Positions 40,442 to 48,683 of a stretch of 58,938 nt of DNA are shown here, in pieces. The notes beneath the pieces were generated by a model. It was not told the DNA's origin. It made no database searches and worked only from the letters and a program-made list of their open reading frames with translations. The position numbers and the translations under genes were made by a program. Numbering within the stretch: position 1 is the first letter of the stretch; each line of letters begins with the position of its first letter. Origin of the DNA: Coleofasciculus sp. FACHB-T130 (lineage in GTDB: Bacteria; Cyanobacteriota; Cyanobacteriia; Cyanobacteriales; FACHB-T130). The stretch spans positions 1 through 58,938 of the forward strand of contig NZ_JACJOG010000011.1 in the NCBI RefSeq assembly GCF_014695375.1, written 5' to 3'.

Positions 40442-40544
40442 TGGATGCAGTCCGGAACCTCACCCCTAACCCCTCTCCGTGAACGGAGAGGGGAAATATT
40501 GAACCCCTCCCCGTGAACGGGGAGGGGCAGGGGTGGGGTTCCGA
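40442..40544. repeat. Dispersed repeat (CGGAACCTCACCCC… family)
   Basis: The left half reads CGGAACCTCACCCCTAACCC then CTCTCCGTGAACGGAGAGGG. The right half, after AATATTGAACCCC, reads TCCCCGTGAACGGGGAGGGG and CAGGGGTGGGGTTCCG. It contains two internal hairpins (CTCTCCGT/ACGGAGAG and CCCCGT/ACGGGG) and complementary outer arms. Confidence 0.85.
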
Positions 40545-40598
40545 GTGTCTATCGCCCAAGATTTTTTGTCCGAATGCGTCGCCCCTACTCGTACCGGA

Positions 40599-42080
40599 TT
40601 ATTCAGGCAATTTCACCATCTCTCGCACGTTACCGCGCACGCCACCCACTCCCTGGCTAAACTGACGATCTTGCTGATGGACGATCGTTGGCATCCCATA
40701 TTTCGGTGCCATGACAATCACCCCAAAACGGTCAACCTTCAGATGGGGAATGCATTGCAGGCGGTAGCGTTGTAAAAGCATTGCCAGCACGATTTTGATT
40801 TCCATCATGGCAAAGGCTGCACCGATGCACATCCGAGGCCCAGCACTGAAGGGATTGTATTCAAAAATAGTGGGTTCAAATCCTTCCCAACGGTGCGGAT
40901 TAAAAACCGCCGGTTCTGGATAGAGTTCGGGCATCTGGTGAGTCTGGTAAATACTGACAAATACCTCCGTTCCCGAAGGCAAGGCATAACCACCGAGTTC
41001 AGTCGGTTGCGCGGTGACGCGCCCATTCCAGGGGACTGGCGGCAATACACGCATACTCTCTTTGATAACTCGCTCTAATAACGGCAATTGTTGCAATTGC
41101 TCGACTGTCGGCGCTTCACCATGCAGCACGCTTTCGAGTTCGTCGAGGAGATCGGCAAAAATTTGCGGATGTTGCGAGAGGAGGAACAGCGTCCAGGTAA
41201 GTGCATTGGAACTGGTTTCGTGTCCGGCTAAAAAGAAGACGCCAGTATGTCCCAGCAATTCATCATCGCTCAGAGCGAGGCCAGTTTCGGCGTCACGAGC
41301 TTGGATCAGCATCGACAGCACATCTCCATCGTCAGTGCCCTTTGCCCTTTTAGTTGCAATCAGCGATCGCATCTCGTCGTCAAGTTGGGCGATTAGATTC
41401 AGAAAGCGATGGTAGGGCAATCCTGGTAAGTCCACAGGGAATAGTGCCATCATGGGCGTTCCCAGCAAACCTACAGTATCCTGAAAAAGTTTCCCGGTAA
41501 TGCCACCCATCTCGCCAACATCAGCACCAAACAGCGTTTTGGTCGCCACTCGCATTGTCAGCAGCCGCATAATCTGGTCAATGTCACTTTTTTCCCCAAC
41601 CCGGATTTGATCGAGTACCGATTGGGTGATGGTAACGATATCGTTGCGGTAGGACTCGATGCGCTGTTTGTGAAAGGCGGGCATGAGAAGTTGACGAGCT
41701 TGCCGATGGCGATCGCTATTGATGCCAAAGAGTCCCACAGCAAAGTGCTTCAGGGGTTCTGTCCGCGCCGAGGCTTCCCGCCTGCGGTACAATTTTCCGG
41801 ATAAGGGATGCTTATAATAAATCTCGTGCTGGGTCGTTACTTGGCGCACGAGTTCCGGGCCATAGACAAATACAGTACCAGGACAATTGGGGAGCGGTGA
41901 ATAAAGATTTGTGCCCCCACCATAAGTCAGGGAGACAACTGAGCCATAGGTTTGGAAAAGGTCGCGGGTATATCCGATTGAGTCGGACGCGAAGCGATAA
42001 ACATGGGCAGCACGTCCGAGAATGGGGACTGGACGGGGGCCGGGAACGGTTAAATTAGGCTTTAGGGTGGTCGAAGTCAT
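40599..42080 (-). CDS. Cytochrome P450
   Basis: The 493-residue enzyme shows the P450 signatures: I-helix AGHETSSN near residue 285, the K-helix ExxR motif in RVIKESMRVLPP, and the haem-binding loop PFSAGPRMCIGAAFA with the axial Cys near 417. The N-terminus is proline-rich (VPGPRPVPILG) without an obvious membrane anchor, so it is soluble or peripheral. It resembles the CYP110 family, frequent in cyanobacteria and thought to oxidise fatty acids, alkanes or terpenoids. No terpene synthase or electron-transfer partner is adjacent. AAGGAGACTACG before the ATG at 42080 fixes the start. Confidence 0.93.
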   Translation of the reverse strand: MTSTTLKPNLTVPGPRPVPILGRAAHVYRFASDSIGYTRDLFQTYGSVVSLTYGGGTNLYSPLPNCPGTVFVYGPELVRQVTTQHEIYYKHPLSGKLYRRREASARTEPLKHFAVGLFGINSDRHRQARQLLMPAFHKQRIESYRNDIVTITQSVLDQIRVGEKSDIDQIMRLLTMRVATKTLFGADVGEMGGITGKLFQDTVGLLGTPMMALFPVDLPGLPYHRFLNLIAQLDDEMRSLIATKRAKGTDDGDVLSMLIQARDAETGLALSDDELLGHTGVFFLAGHETSSNALTWTLFLLSQHPQIFADLLDELESVLHGEAPTVEQLQQLPLLERVIKESMRVLPPVPWNGRVTAQPTELGGYALPSGTEVFVSIYQTHQMPELYPEPAVFNPHRWEGFEPTIFEYNPFSAGPRMCIGAAFAMMEIKIVLAMLLQRYRLQCIPHLKVDRFGVIVMAPKYGMPTIVHQQDRQFSQGVGGVRGNVREMVKLPE

Positions 42081-42214
42081 CGTAGTCTCCTTCAGTGATG
42101 ACATCAAATCAAGCAAATGCGCGAACAGTCTGTAACTGTATGCGCTTAACCTTAACTGCCTCTTGAGTTTACTTGCTCCGTTGGGTTAACTATCTTCATC
42201 AACCGGAAGTTATT

Positions 42215-42275
42215 GCGATCGCGTTTTTGGTCGGGTGCCAGATAACTACGGCATAGGCGGTTTTATCGAGCTAAC
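42215..42275 (+). repeat. 60-bp direct repeat, left copy
   Basis: GCGATCGCGTTTTTGGTCGG then GTGCCAGATAACTACGGCAT and AGGCGGTTTTATCGAGCTAA match the copy at 42913-42972. The two flank a single 181-residue gene in the same orientation. Confidence 0.75.
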
Positions 42276-42352
42276 CGGAGTCAGGATACATGGGCTTGTA
42301 TCTCATCTAAGTGGCACTTATCTTGTTCAATGCCCGACAGGAGAGGACAAGC

Positions 42353-42898
42353 ATGGGAACTGACAAAGATTCCAAAAAAGCAGGGCGGCGATATACCTCA
42401 TTTGAACTTCAGGGCGTTTCCGTACATCTGAAAGAAACCTTCTGGATAACGGTTCTAGGCGTTTTTATGGTTATCCGGGGTGGAATGTTTTTGCTGAATC
42501 CTCAACTGGCAACCTTAGAATGCGAACGTCGCCAATCGTTAGGTATGTGTAAACTCGTGGTGTCGAGTTTGCGAGGGGAAACCGTGACTCCCTTCCCACT
42601 CGATCGATTAGAGAAAGCAAACGTTCAGAAACATGGAAAATCAACTCAGCTTGTCTTGCAAACATCTGACGGGAAACTCTACTTTCCAATGAATAACGGT
42701 TTTAGTTTTACAGAGAACAAAACCTCCCAGATCAATACATTTGTCCAAGATTCAAAAGCTAAGTCTCTAAAAGTTGAGCAGGATAATCGTTGGTACGTCT
42801 ATCCGCTCGGAGCTAGTTTGATAATGTTAGGAAGTTTATCTCTCTGGTTTACCTTAAAGGATTTTCTAAATCAGTCTAAACGTCGCTCTAATTTTTAA
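42353..42898 (+). CDS. Uncharacterised two-helix membrane protein
   Basis: The 181-residue protein has a hydrophobic helix at about 28-50 (ETFWITVLGVFMVIRGGMFLL) and another at about 146-170 (YVYPLGASLIMLGSLSLWFTL). A soluble loop of about 95 residues between them contains two Cys (ECERRQSLGMCK). The termini face the cytoplasm by the positive-inside rule. GGAGAGGACAAGC precedes the ATG at 42353. It lies between two direct repeats of 60 bp (42215 and 42913). No family recognised. Confidence 0.7.
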   Translation: MGTDKDSKKAGRRYTSFELQGVSVHLKETFWITVLGVFMVIRGGMFLLNPQLATLECERRQSLGMCKLVVSSLRGETVTPFPLDRLEKANVQKHGKSTQLVLQTSDGKLYFPMNNGFSFTENKTSQINTFVQDSKAKSLKVEQDNRWYVYPLGASLIMLGSLSLWFTLKDFLNQSKRRSNF

Positions 42899-42912
42899 TC
42901 CTCTTTGCAAGC

Positions 42913-42972
42913 GCGATGCGTGTTTGGCCGGGTGCGACATAACTACGCCATAGGCGGTTTTCTACAGCTAAT
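42913..42972 (+). repeat. 60-bp direct repeat, right copy
   Basis: GCGATGCGTGTTTGGCCGGG then TGCGACATAACTACGCCATA and GGCGGTTTTCTACAGCTAAT match the copy at 42215-42275. Confidence 0.75.
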
Positions 42973-43090
42973 TAACAGTTGAATCAATGGTTATGCCACT
43001 CGCTTGGGCATCTGTCGATGAAGCAACTTTGCAGAGGCGATCGCTTTTGCAGGGACGATCGAGTTGGGGCAGAAAAAATCAGATTTTCCC

Positions 43091-43948
43091 CTACCTTCGA
43101 CAGACGATTGTTTCTGTTTTCCCCCGATTGGTAAATCGAACCTGTGAAACTGAAGTAACGATGTGGAAGTTAAAGTTAGCGACACCTACACCTTTGTCTC
43201 CGATTACTTCTAAAGTCAATTCCCCCTGATGACCGGAACTCCCTGGATCGGAAATAATATAGTTTCTGCCTTGGGTCGGTGCCACAACTTTCACGCTGCC
43301 TACTCGTTCTAGAATGGGCTGACAAGTTTTGATTGAGTTCACCACTTCCTTGTAATCCCCAAATTGTATGTACGCCCATTCCTGCCGAACTTCAGCAGGA
43401 GCTTTGACACTGGGGAAACTGCCGTTGTGAAGCCAGATTAAGGTTAAGGCGATCGCGCACGGAATTAAGGCTCTAAACAATAAAACTCTTAGCGTGGAAT
43501 TAGATTTACTTCGTTCATATCTACAAGCAATCCGAATTCCTAAAAAAGATAGCAAAAGTGAAATAGGCAAAATAATATATGGAGAATAAAGCAGGTACGG
43601 GATTGGAGTTAGGAAATTCAGGAAAAAGGGTAAACTGCCAACCAGCAAACCGATGATGCAACCCAACACCAAAAACGATGGCTCAATTGCCGATTTTCGG
43701 GTTGAAATCTGTTGAAACGCCAGAGCCGTCGTATAGACACCCAGAAGATATAGCCCAAGAGCGATAGTTGCCCCTAACCTAAACCAGCCAGGAATGGTCA
43801 TTGCACGATAGTTGAAAAAATAAGAGTTCAGAGACGTGAAGATCCCGAGCCATGCATAGGAAAGCCCCACCAACACAGCCAGTAGCGAAACTATATTTTT
43901 TCTCACCAGACGATCGCTCCCAAACGCACATAGCTCCTCTGAATACAT
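43091..43948 (-). CDS. Uncharacterised membrane protein with C-terminal soluble domain
   Basis: The 285-residue protein has about five hydrophobic segments (20-42, 57-77, 93-112, 116-138, 155-175) and a C-terminal soluble domain of about 105 residues. The end of that domain, GELTLEVIGDKGVGVANFNFHIV, weakly recalls the Coa1-type fold seen in bacterial membrane proteins. The soluble domain probably lies outside the plasma membrane. The gene stands alone; ATG at 43948. Function unknown. Confidence 0.7.
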   Translation of the reverse strand: MYSEELCAFGSDRLVRKNIVSLLAVLVGLSYAWLGIFTSLNSYFFNYRAMTIPGWFRLGATIALGLYLLGVYTTALAFQQISTRKSAIEPSFLVLGCIIGLLVGSLPFFLNFLTPIPYLLYSPYIILPISLLLSFLGIRIACRYERSKSNSTLRVLLFRALIPCAIALTLIWLHNGSFPSVKAPAEVRQEWAYIQFGDYKEVVNSIKTCQPILERVGSVKVVAPTQGRNYIISDPGSSGHQGELTLEVIGDKGVGVANFNFHIVTSVSQVRFTNRGKTETIVCRR

Positions 43949-44176
43949 CTGTATCTTGATGTTTTACAGAATTTAACGCTCTATATACTTCTGATTGGAT
44001 CGACGTTCCAATTAATAACGGTTTTATCCTTTTCTAGAGTTAACAGGCTGATAAAACCCAGCGATTAAATCAGTCTGAATCTTCCCAAAGATTAAGGCAG
44101 GAAACCGTTAAAAATCCTAGCGTGAAGGTATGGCTCTCTCTGATGACTAACGAGCCGGGGACGCTGCGCGATCGCT

Positions 44177-45016
44177 ATGAGGCAATACAAAAGCTTTCCT
44201 GCTTATTGGACACGGCGACAACTACTCCGGCTTGGGGTAGCAGGCACGATCTTACCGTTCGCGATCTCTCAACTCTCTAGTTGTTTGCAACAGAATTTAT
44301 TGACAATGGAAAGTTCAAAGCAAGCTGATTCTTCCGCCACAGAAGGACGATTATTATCCCGTCCAACTCGCCCCACAGCAACCGCAACTCCCGGATTGCA
44401 TCCCCTAGGACTGGACGGACAGCGGGATGGTTTCGTCTATGTACCCAAAACCTATCGGGCAGACCAACCCGCGCCACTGGTGTTGATGTTGCATGGGGCA
44501 GGAGGCGATTCAGAGGGGGCGCTGAATATCGTCCGCCATCTGGCAGATCCCTTCCAGACAATTTTGTTGGCAGTAGACTCGCGCCGACAAACTTGGGACG
44601 TGATTCGGAGTGGGTACGGTGCCGATATTACTTTTATTGACCGGGCGCTGGCACAAACCTTCAGCCGTTACGCGATCGCGCCAAATCAGGTAGCGATCGC
44701 AGGTTTCTCGGATGGGGCTTCCTACGCTCTCTCGGTTGGCATTACCAATGGCGACTTGTTTAGCCACATCATTGCCTTCTCACCGGGATTCATGGCTCCT
44801 GCCGGACAGGAAGGGAAGCCGCAGGTATTCATTTCTCACGGGAAGGGGGACACGGTGTTGCCGATTGAGCGATGCAGTCGCCGGATTGTGCCGCAGTTAC
44901 AACGGGCAAGCTATGACGTGCAGTACCACGAGTTCAATGGTCCCCATACGGTTCCAGGCGCGATCGCTCAAGCTTCAATGGAGTGGTTTACCCAAACAGC
45001 ACCGAAGGAGAATTGA
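44177..45016 (+). CDS. Secreted alpha/beta-hydrolase (phospholipase/carboxylesterase or polyhydroxyalkanoate-depolymerase-like)
   Basis: The 279-residue protein has a twin-arginine signal (TRRQLLRLGVAGTILPFAIS, 12-31) followed by a possible lipobox LSSC (Cys36), so it is probably exported folded and perhaps lipid-anchored. The hydrolase core shows the oxyanion segment LMLHGAGGD near 103-111, the nucleophile elbow GFSDG at 176-180 (Ser178), the acid in SHGKGDTVLP and the base in FNGPHTVP. The elbow GFSDG fits phospholipase/carboxylesterase and LpqC-type depolymerases. The substrate is unknown. Its last 29 bp overlap the end of the convergent SGNH hydrolase gene. Confidence 0.85.
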   Translation: MRQYKSFPAYWTRRQLLRLGVAGTILPFAISQLSSCLQQNLLTMESSKQADSSATEGRLLSRPTRPTATATPGLHPLGLDGQRDGFVYVPKTYRADQPAPLVLMLHGAGGDSEGALNIVRHLADPFQTILLAVDSRRQTWDVIRSGYGADITFIDRALAQTFSRYAIAPNQVAIAGFSDGASYALSVGITNGDLFSHIIAFSPGFMAPAGQEGKPQVFISHGKGDTVLPIERCSRRIVPQLQRASYDVQYHEFNGPHTVPGAIAQASMEWFTQTAPKEN

Positions 45017-45821
45017 GCATCCCTGCTTCTTGAATGGCGGCAAAGGCAGTTTCCCCTAAAATGCGATGAGTCGCTGTTGTTGGATGAATGCCATCCCAGA
45101 ACAAAAACTGGTCTGGACTGCCAGAAGTCCCAGCGCCAGCCAAACAGGCATTGAGGACATTAGTAAAGCCAAACGCTGCCGGATTCGCGATCGCTTCTCG
45201 ATACAGTCGATTGGCATCGAGAGTGGCAATCTGAAGGTCAGAATGCTGCTGAGCTACCTTAAGCGATCGCCTCAAACCTTGATTATGAGCTTGGGTTAAT
45301 GCACTGAGTCGGGCAGCATTTGCACTGGTTCGGGTCGTGGGTAACTGTCCCAAATCGGGCAAGTTTACCACTAGGAGCTTTTTAGCACCCTTATTAGCCA
45401 GAGAAGCGATCGCTTTAGTGATATTTTCAACAGGAATTGTAGCGTTGCTGACTCCCTGTAAATAATCATTTCCCCCCGCCCATAACACATACAGTGCCTC
45501 TGAATTCAGCGGTTGATGTGTTTGGATAAACGATTGCACCTGAGCTAGCAAACCAGGGACAAAACTGTTGCGATCATTTCCAGAAGTTGCTCCTCCGTAA
45601 GCAAAATTTTTGGTTTGATTCGAGCCGAGATGCAGGCAAAGGGCAAGATATTCAACCCAAACCCGACCATTTGAGTAACGCCCCTGAAAGTAAGGTGGGT
45701 TGGGTGGATACATTCCTCCTGTCGCTCGGAACACCGTCCCCGCATCCGAGAGACTGTCGCCAAACACATAGAGTTCTGTAATCGGATGAGTGTTCTGAAT
45801 AGATGTTGTGAGTACAGCCAT
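44988..45821 (-). CDS. SGNH/GDSL-family lipase/esterase
   Basis: The 277-residue enzyme has the four SGNH blocks: FGDSLSDAGT at 20-29 (block I, Ser23), GGATSGND (block II), VLWAGGNDYL (block III) and FWDGIHPTTATH (block V, Asp-x-x-His). There is no obvious signal peptide. Plant-like GDSL esterases with this layout are common in cyanobacteria and act on acyl esters. It converges with the alpha/beta hydrolase and overlaps it by 29 bp, so they cannot both use a terminator between them. ATG at 45821. Confidence 0.9.
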   Translation of the reverse strand: MAVLTTSIQNTHPITELYVFGDSLSDAGTVFRATGGMYPPNPPYFQGRYSNGRVWVEYLALCLHLGSNQTKNFAYGGATSGNDRNSFVPGLLAQVQSFIQTHQPLNSEALYVLWAGGNDYLQGVSNATIPVENITKAIASLANKGAKKLLVVNLPDLGQLPTTRTSANAARLSALTQAHNQGLRRSLKVAQQHSDLQIATLDANRLYREAIANPAAFGFTNVLNACLAGAGTSGSPDQFLFWDGIHPTTATHRILGETAFAAIQEAGMLNSPSVLFG

Positions 45822-46317
45822 GACAAAAATCAGGTCTCAAGTCCTGCTGATAAAATTCCGTTCTTTCTTGGTTCTTTCTTGAAAGATCCGAAGAGTGCTA
45901 TTTTTACCTGATTAAAACCAACTTCAACAATTATTGGTGGTTCTAATTTTCAGTAAAGATGCTGGCGATTTGTCGCTTCTCTAGGCTAACAAGCTGACTT
46001 CAGCAGCGGAGGACGCAACCGAATACTTTCTAGTGTGGATTTTGCCAATAGCCTAAAATGCGATCGCTGCTCAACGCCAGGGAATTAGCCCAGCTTGTAT
46101 ACCAAAAAACAATCGTCAATCCTCTAGGAGTTAGATGTAATTTCTGAGAGGAAGCGGAACAATTGAAGCAGCCTAATCCCGAAGATAGGTCTGTTTCCGC
46201 TTCCGTTTATTTTCTGGGAGTCAAATTCTTCTCCCCATCGTCAATAACGAACCGCACTCAAGAATTCGTTTTCGTTGCGAGTGCTGTACGCGCTGAGGTT
46301 GTTACAGAGGTATTGCC
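45822..46317. other. Intergenic region with inverted repeat
   Basis: No gene is seen in this 496-bp stretch between divergent genes. GGAAGCGGAACA (46150-46161) and TGTTTCCGCTTCC (about 46193-46205) form a stem with one bulge around a 30-nt loop. It could be a small hairpin RNA or a regulatory element upstream of the DUF2243 gene. Confidence 0.4.
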
Positions 46318-46848
46318 ATGACTTCAAACCAAACTACATCCCAGGCGAGTAGCCAAGGAAATTCTTCCGTCCATCAGCGCGATCGCCGCCCTCTGATTGT
46401 GGCTGGTATTGTGTTAGGAATGAGTCAGGCTGGATTTTTTGATGGGATTGTCATTCATCAATTATTACAATGGCATCATATGTTTTCCAGTGTTAAAACT
46501 GATGCTACCGTTGCCGGTTTGGAACTAAATACTCTTGGCGATGGGTTGTTTCATCTGTTTGATTGGCTATTAACATTAATTGGGCTTTTTCTGTTTTGGC
46601 GAGCCGCAAAACAAAGTCATTCTTTGTCAGCACCAACCTTTATTGGTTCACTATTACTAGGATTTGGAGCGTTCAATCTTATTGAAGGAGTTATCGATCA
46701 TCAGATTTTAGGCATTCATCATGTCAGACCGGGTTCGCATACGTTAGCTTATGATATTGGCTTTTTAGTGATTAGTGCCTTAATCGCTAGTGCTGGTTGG
46801 ATAGTATTGCAATCAGCAAAATCGAATAAAAATGAAGCTGAAACGTAG
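46318..46848 (+). CDS. DUF2243-family membrane protein
   Basis: The 176-residue protein has four hydrophobic helices and the DUF2243 pattern: GIVLGMSQAGFFDGIVIHQLLQWHHM near 30-55, NTLGDGLFHLFDWLLTLIGLFLF near 71-93, GFGAFNLIEGVIDHQILGIHHVRPG near 114-138. The conserved His and Asp residues suggest metal or haem contacts, but the function is unknown. It has a hydrophilic N-terminus of about 24 residues. ATG at 46318. Confidence 0.88.
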   Translation: MTSNQTTSQASSQGNSSVHQRDRRPLIVAGIVLGMSQAGFFDGIVIHQLLQWHHMFSSVKTDATVAGLELNTLGDGLFHLFDWLLTLIGLFLFWRAAKQSHSLSAPTFIGSLLLGFGAFNLIEGVIDHQILGIHHVRPGSHTLAYDIGFLVISALIASAGWIVLQSAKSNKNEAET

Positions 46849-46935
46849 AAGTTTGAGCGAGTCAGTATTGAGAACAGTCATTATTGCTACTAGGCAGCCC
46901 TTATATATGAAGCAGTCCTACTGATTCGTGAACGT

Positions 46936-46970
46936 CAGAACCCCGACTTCTCTAAGAAGTCGGGGTTCTG
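46936..46970. repeat. Palindromic repeat (GACTTCTctAAGAAGTC type)
   Basis: CAGAACCCCGACTTCTC and its complement across TAAGAAGTCGGGGTTCTG. Same core as 8665-8697 and 48584-48616, with different complementary outer arms. Confidence 0.75.
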
Positions 46971-47044
46971 AATACATAGAGTATAACTATTGACAAAGAT
47001 TCAACAGTTAATACCCGGTATTTAAATCAGCTCTCCAGTAACCT

Positions 47045-48340
47045 CTAACTGAGTATGTGTAATCCTTTATGTTGTAAACTCTGCTCGATCTGTTGCATTT
47101 CTTCGGTCGTTTCTCCAGCAACAATTCCGTAAATTTCGGTGTAGATTTTCCCGTATTTAACCTTCTCCAAAGCTGACAATATCGTAAAATCTTTACGCTC
47201 CAATTCTGGTTTCAACGTGGCAAGAATGGACTCTAATGTCCCATCCATCCGATAATCGCTAGAATACTTAGCGACTTCTTTTCCCAGTCCCAGCAAAGTA
47301 TGACGCTGTAAGCAGAGTGGAGTCGATCCATTCACTCGAAAATTGGCATCGATTGCATAGAGTTGTCCGTCTTTATCTTCCAATACATCAAAGCCAATCA
47401 CGCCGAAATACCCTTGTTGATGAGCATACTTACCAACCGCAGCAATCATCTCAAAGAACTTGCTCATGTCGGTTTCTCGGTAGTGAATGAGTCCTCCTAA
47501 ATAATTGCCTTCTGGAGTGACAAGTTGGGTTGTAGTGCCAATCAGCGTAATCTCTCCTGTCTTGCTGACATAGAACTGCACGCAGTAGTTCTGCACTTCA
47601 TTCTTGACAAATTCCGAAACAATAATCGTATCCACGAACTTAATCTCTAGGTATTTCCTTAATTCATGCAAGCAGTAGTTTAACTCGCTGGCGCTTTTGA
47701 TAATATAAGTACCTTCGCCTGAGAGTCCGTGGGAGGTTTTAATCAAGTATGGGAATTGTGGTAGCTGAATGTCTTCCAGGCTAATTTGGTGCAGATTGTA
47801 GGTTTTATATTTTGGACATTGTATCCCCAGATCGGCTAGCGCTACTTTGCTAAGCAAGCGGTAGTGAGTATCCGGATGAACAGCGTGTTTTTCTGGTTTG
47901 AGATGATCGAAGGGAAATAGAGTGATGAGTTTGTCAAAGCGATCGCTTTGAGATTCTTCCGGAGTATCTATCTGGCTGAGTTCATCCAGATAAGTTGAGC
48001 AGTCTATCCTCTCTATGTTTTTGTAGCTGAAACCAAAATGTTCCCGCCAATAGTTAATCAGCGCGTCTTCTGGCGAACTGATGATAACTCCTGGAAGGAG
48101 ATCGCCTAACACCGCTAGATTTTTCCAAGGTTCCTTCTGGCAAATTTTATCGAAGGAAGTTTTGGTGGCTTCACTACTACCGTCTTGAATATAGTATTTT
48201 TTATTGTTAGGGTAAGCAGCCCAAGTCGCAGTCGCCGGGTAATTTAGGATAAATGCATACCGCCCATCTGTGATGTCTTGAGCAAACAGATCGGAAAGAG
48301 AATTCCCCTGAAAGTATTGAAAGTCGTATGTTGAGTTCAT
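47045..48340 (-). CDS. ATP-grasp-domain ligase
   Basis: The 431-residue protein has an ATP-grasp fold in its C-terminal two thirds. FPYLIKTSHGLSGEGTYIIKS near residue 196 is the ATP-binding Lys/Gly-rich loop. IIVSEFVKNEVQNYCVQFYV follows, then GVIGFDVLEDKDGQLYAIDANFRVNGSTP with metal-binding Asp/Asn near 320-335. Such ligases join a carboxylate to an amine with ATP. The N-terminal 150 residues are not recognised. No NRPS, cyanophycin synthetase or mycosporine gene is near. The next gene on this strand upstream encodes an isoaspartyl peptidase, which may hint at a peptide or amino acid conjugate, but the gap is 343 bp. ATG at 48340. Confidence 0.85.
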   Translation of the reverse strand: MNSTYDFQYFQGNSLSDLFAQDITDGRYAFILNYPATATWAAYPNNKKYYIQDGSSEATKTSFDKICQKEPWKNLAVLGDLLPGVIISSPEDALINYWREHFGFSYKNIERIDCSTYLDELSQIDTPEESQSDRFDKLITLFPFDHLKPEKHAVHPDTHYRLLSKVALADLGIQCPKYKTYNLHQISLEDIQLPQFPYLIKTSHGLSGEGTYIIKSASELNYCLHELRKYLEIKFVDTIIVSEFVKNEVQNYCVQFYVSKTGEITLIGTTTQLVTPEGNYLGGLIHYRETDMSKFFEMIAAVGKYAHQQGYFGVIGFDVLEDKDGQLYAIDANFRVNGSTPLCLQRHTLLGLGKEVAKYSSDYRMDGTLESILATLKPELERKDFTILSALEKVKYGKIYTEIYGIVAGETTEEMQQIEQSLQHKGLHILS

Positions 48341-48583
48341 AAAAAATTACCCCTATGAAGTAAAAGCAAGCTGCACAGCAAACAATCAGTATTCTCTCAA
48401 TAAACCAATTTTTCTATCATCTTCCTAGGGAGTATTCACTTCAGGAGAAATGGGAAGATAAGCAAAGCTGATAAAATGCCCACACAACTTTTGCTTAGAG
48501 AATGAATGAATTGTTATCATTCAGCAATTTGAGCTTTTCTAGCTACTTGCATCACCGCCTCAATCTGAGCTGAACTGAATACG

Positions 48584-48616
48584 AGATACCCGACTTCTCC
48601 AAGAAGTCGGGTATCT
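48584..48616. repeat. Palindromic repeat (GACTTCTccAAGAAGTC type)
   Basis: AGATACCCGACTTCTC and CAAGAAGTCGGGTATCT are complementary arms. It lies in the 343-bp gap between the ATP-grasp and isoaspartyl peptidase genes, where no gene is visible. Third clear member of the family. Confidence 0.75.
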
Positions 48617-48683
48617 GAACTGCTAGCATCTCACAAAGGTTGGGGTGGGGTTCCATCCCGTCTTAAATGGGTAGCCAACTCGA

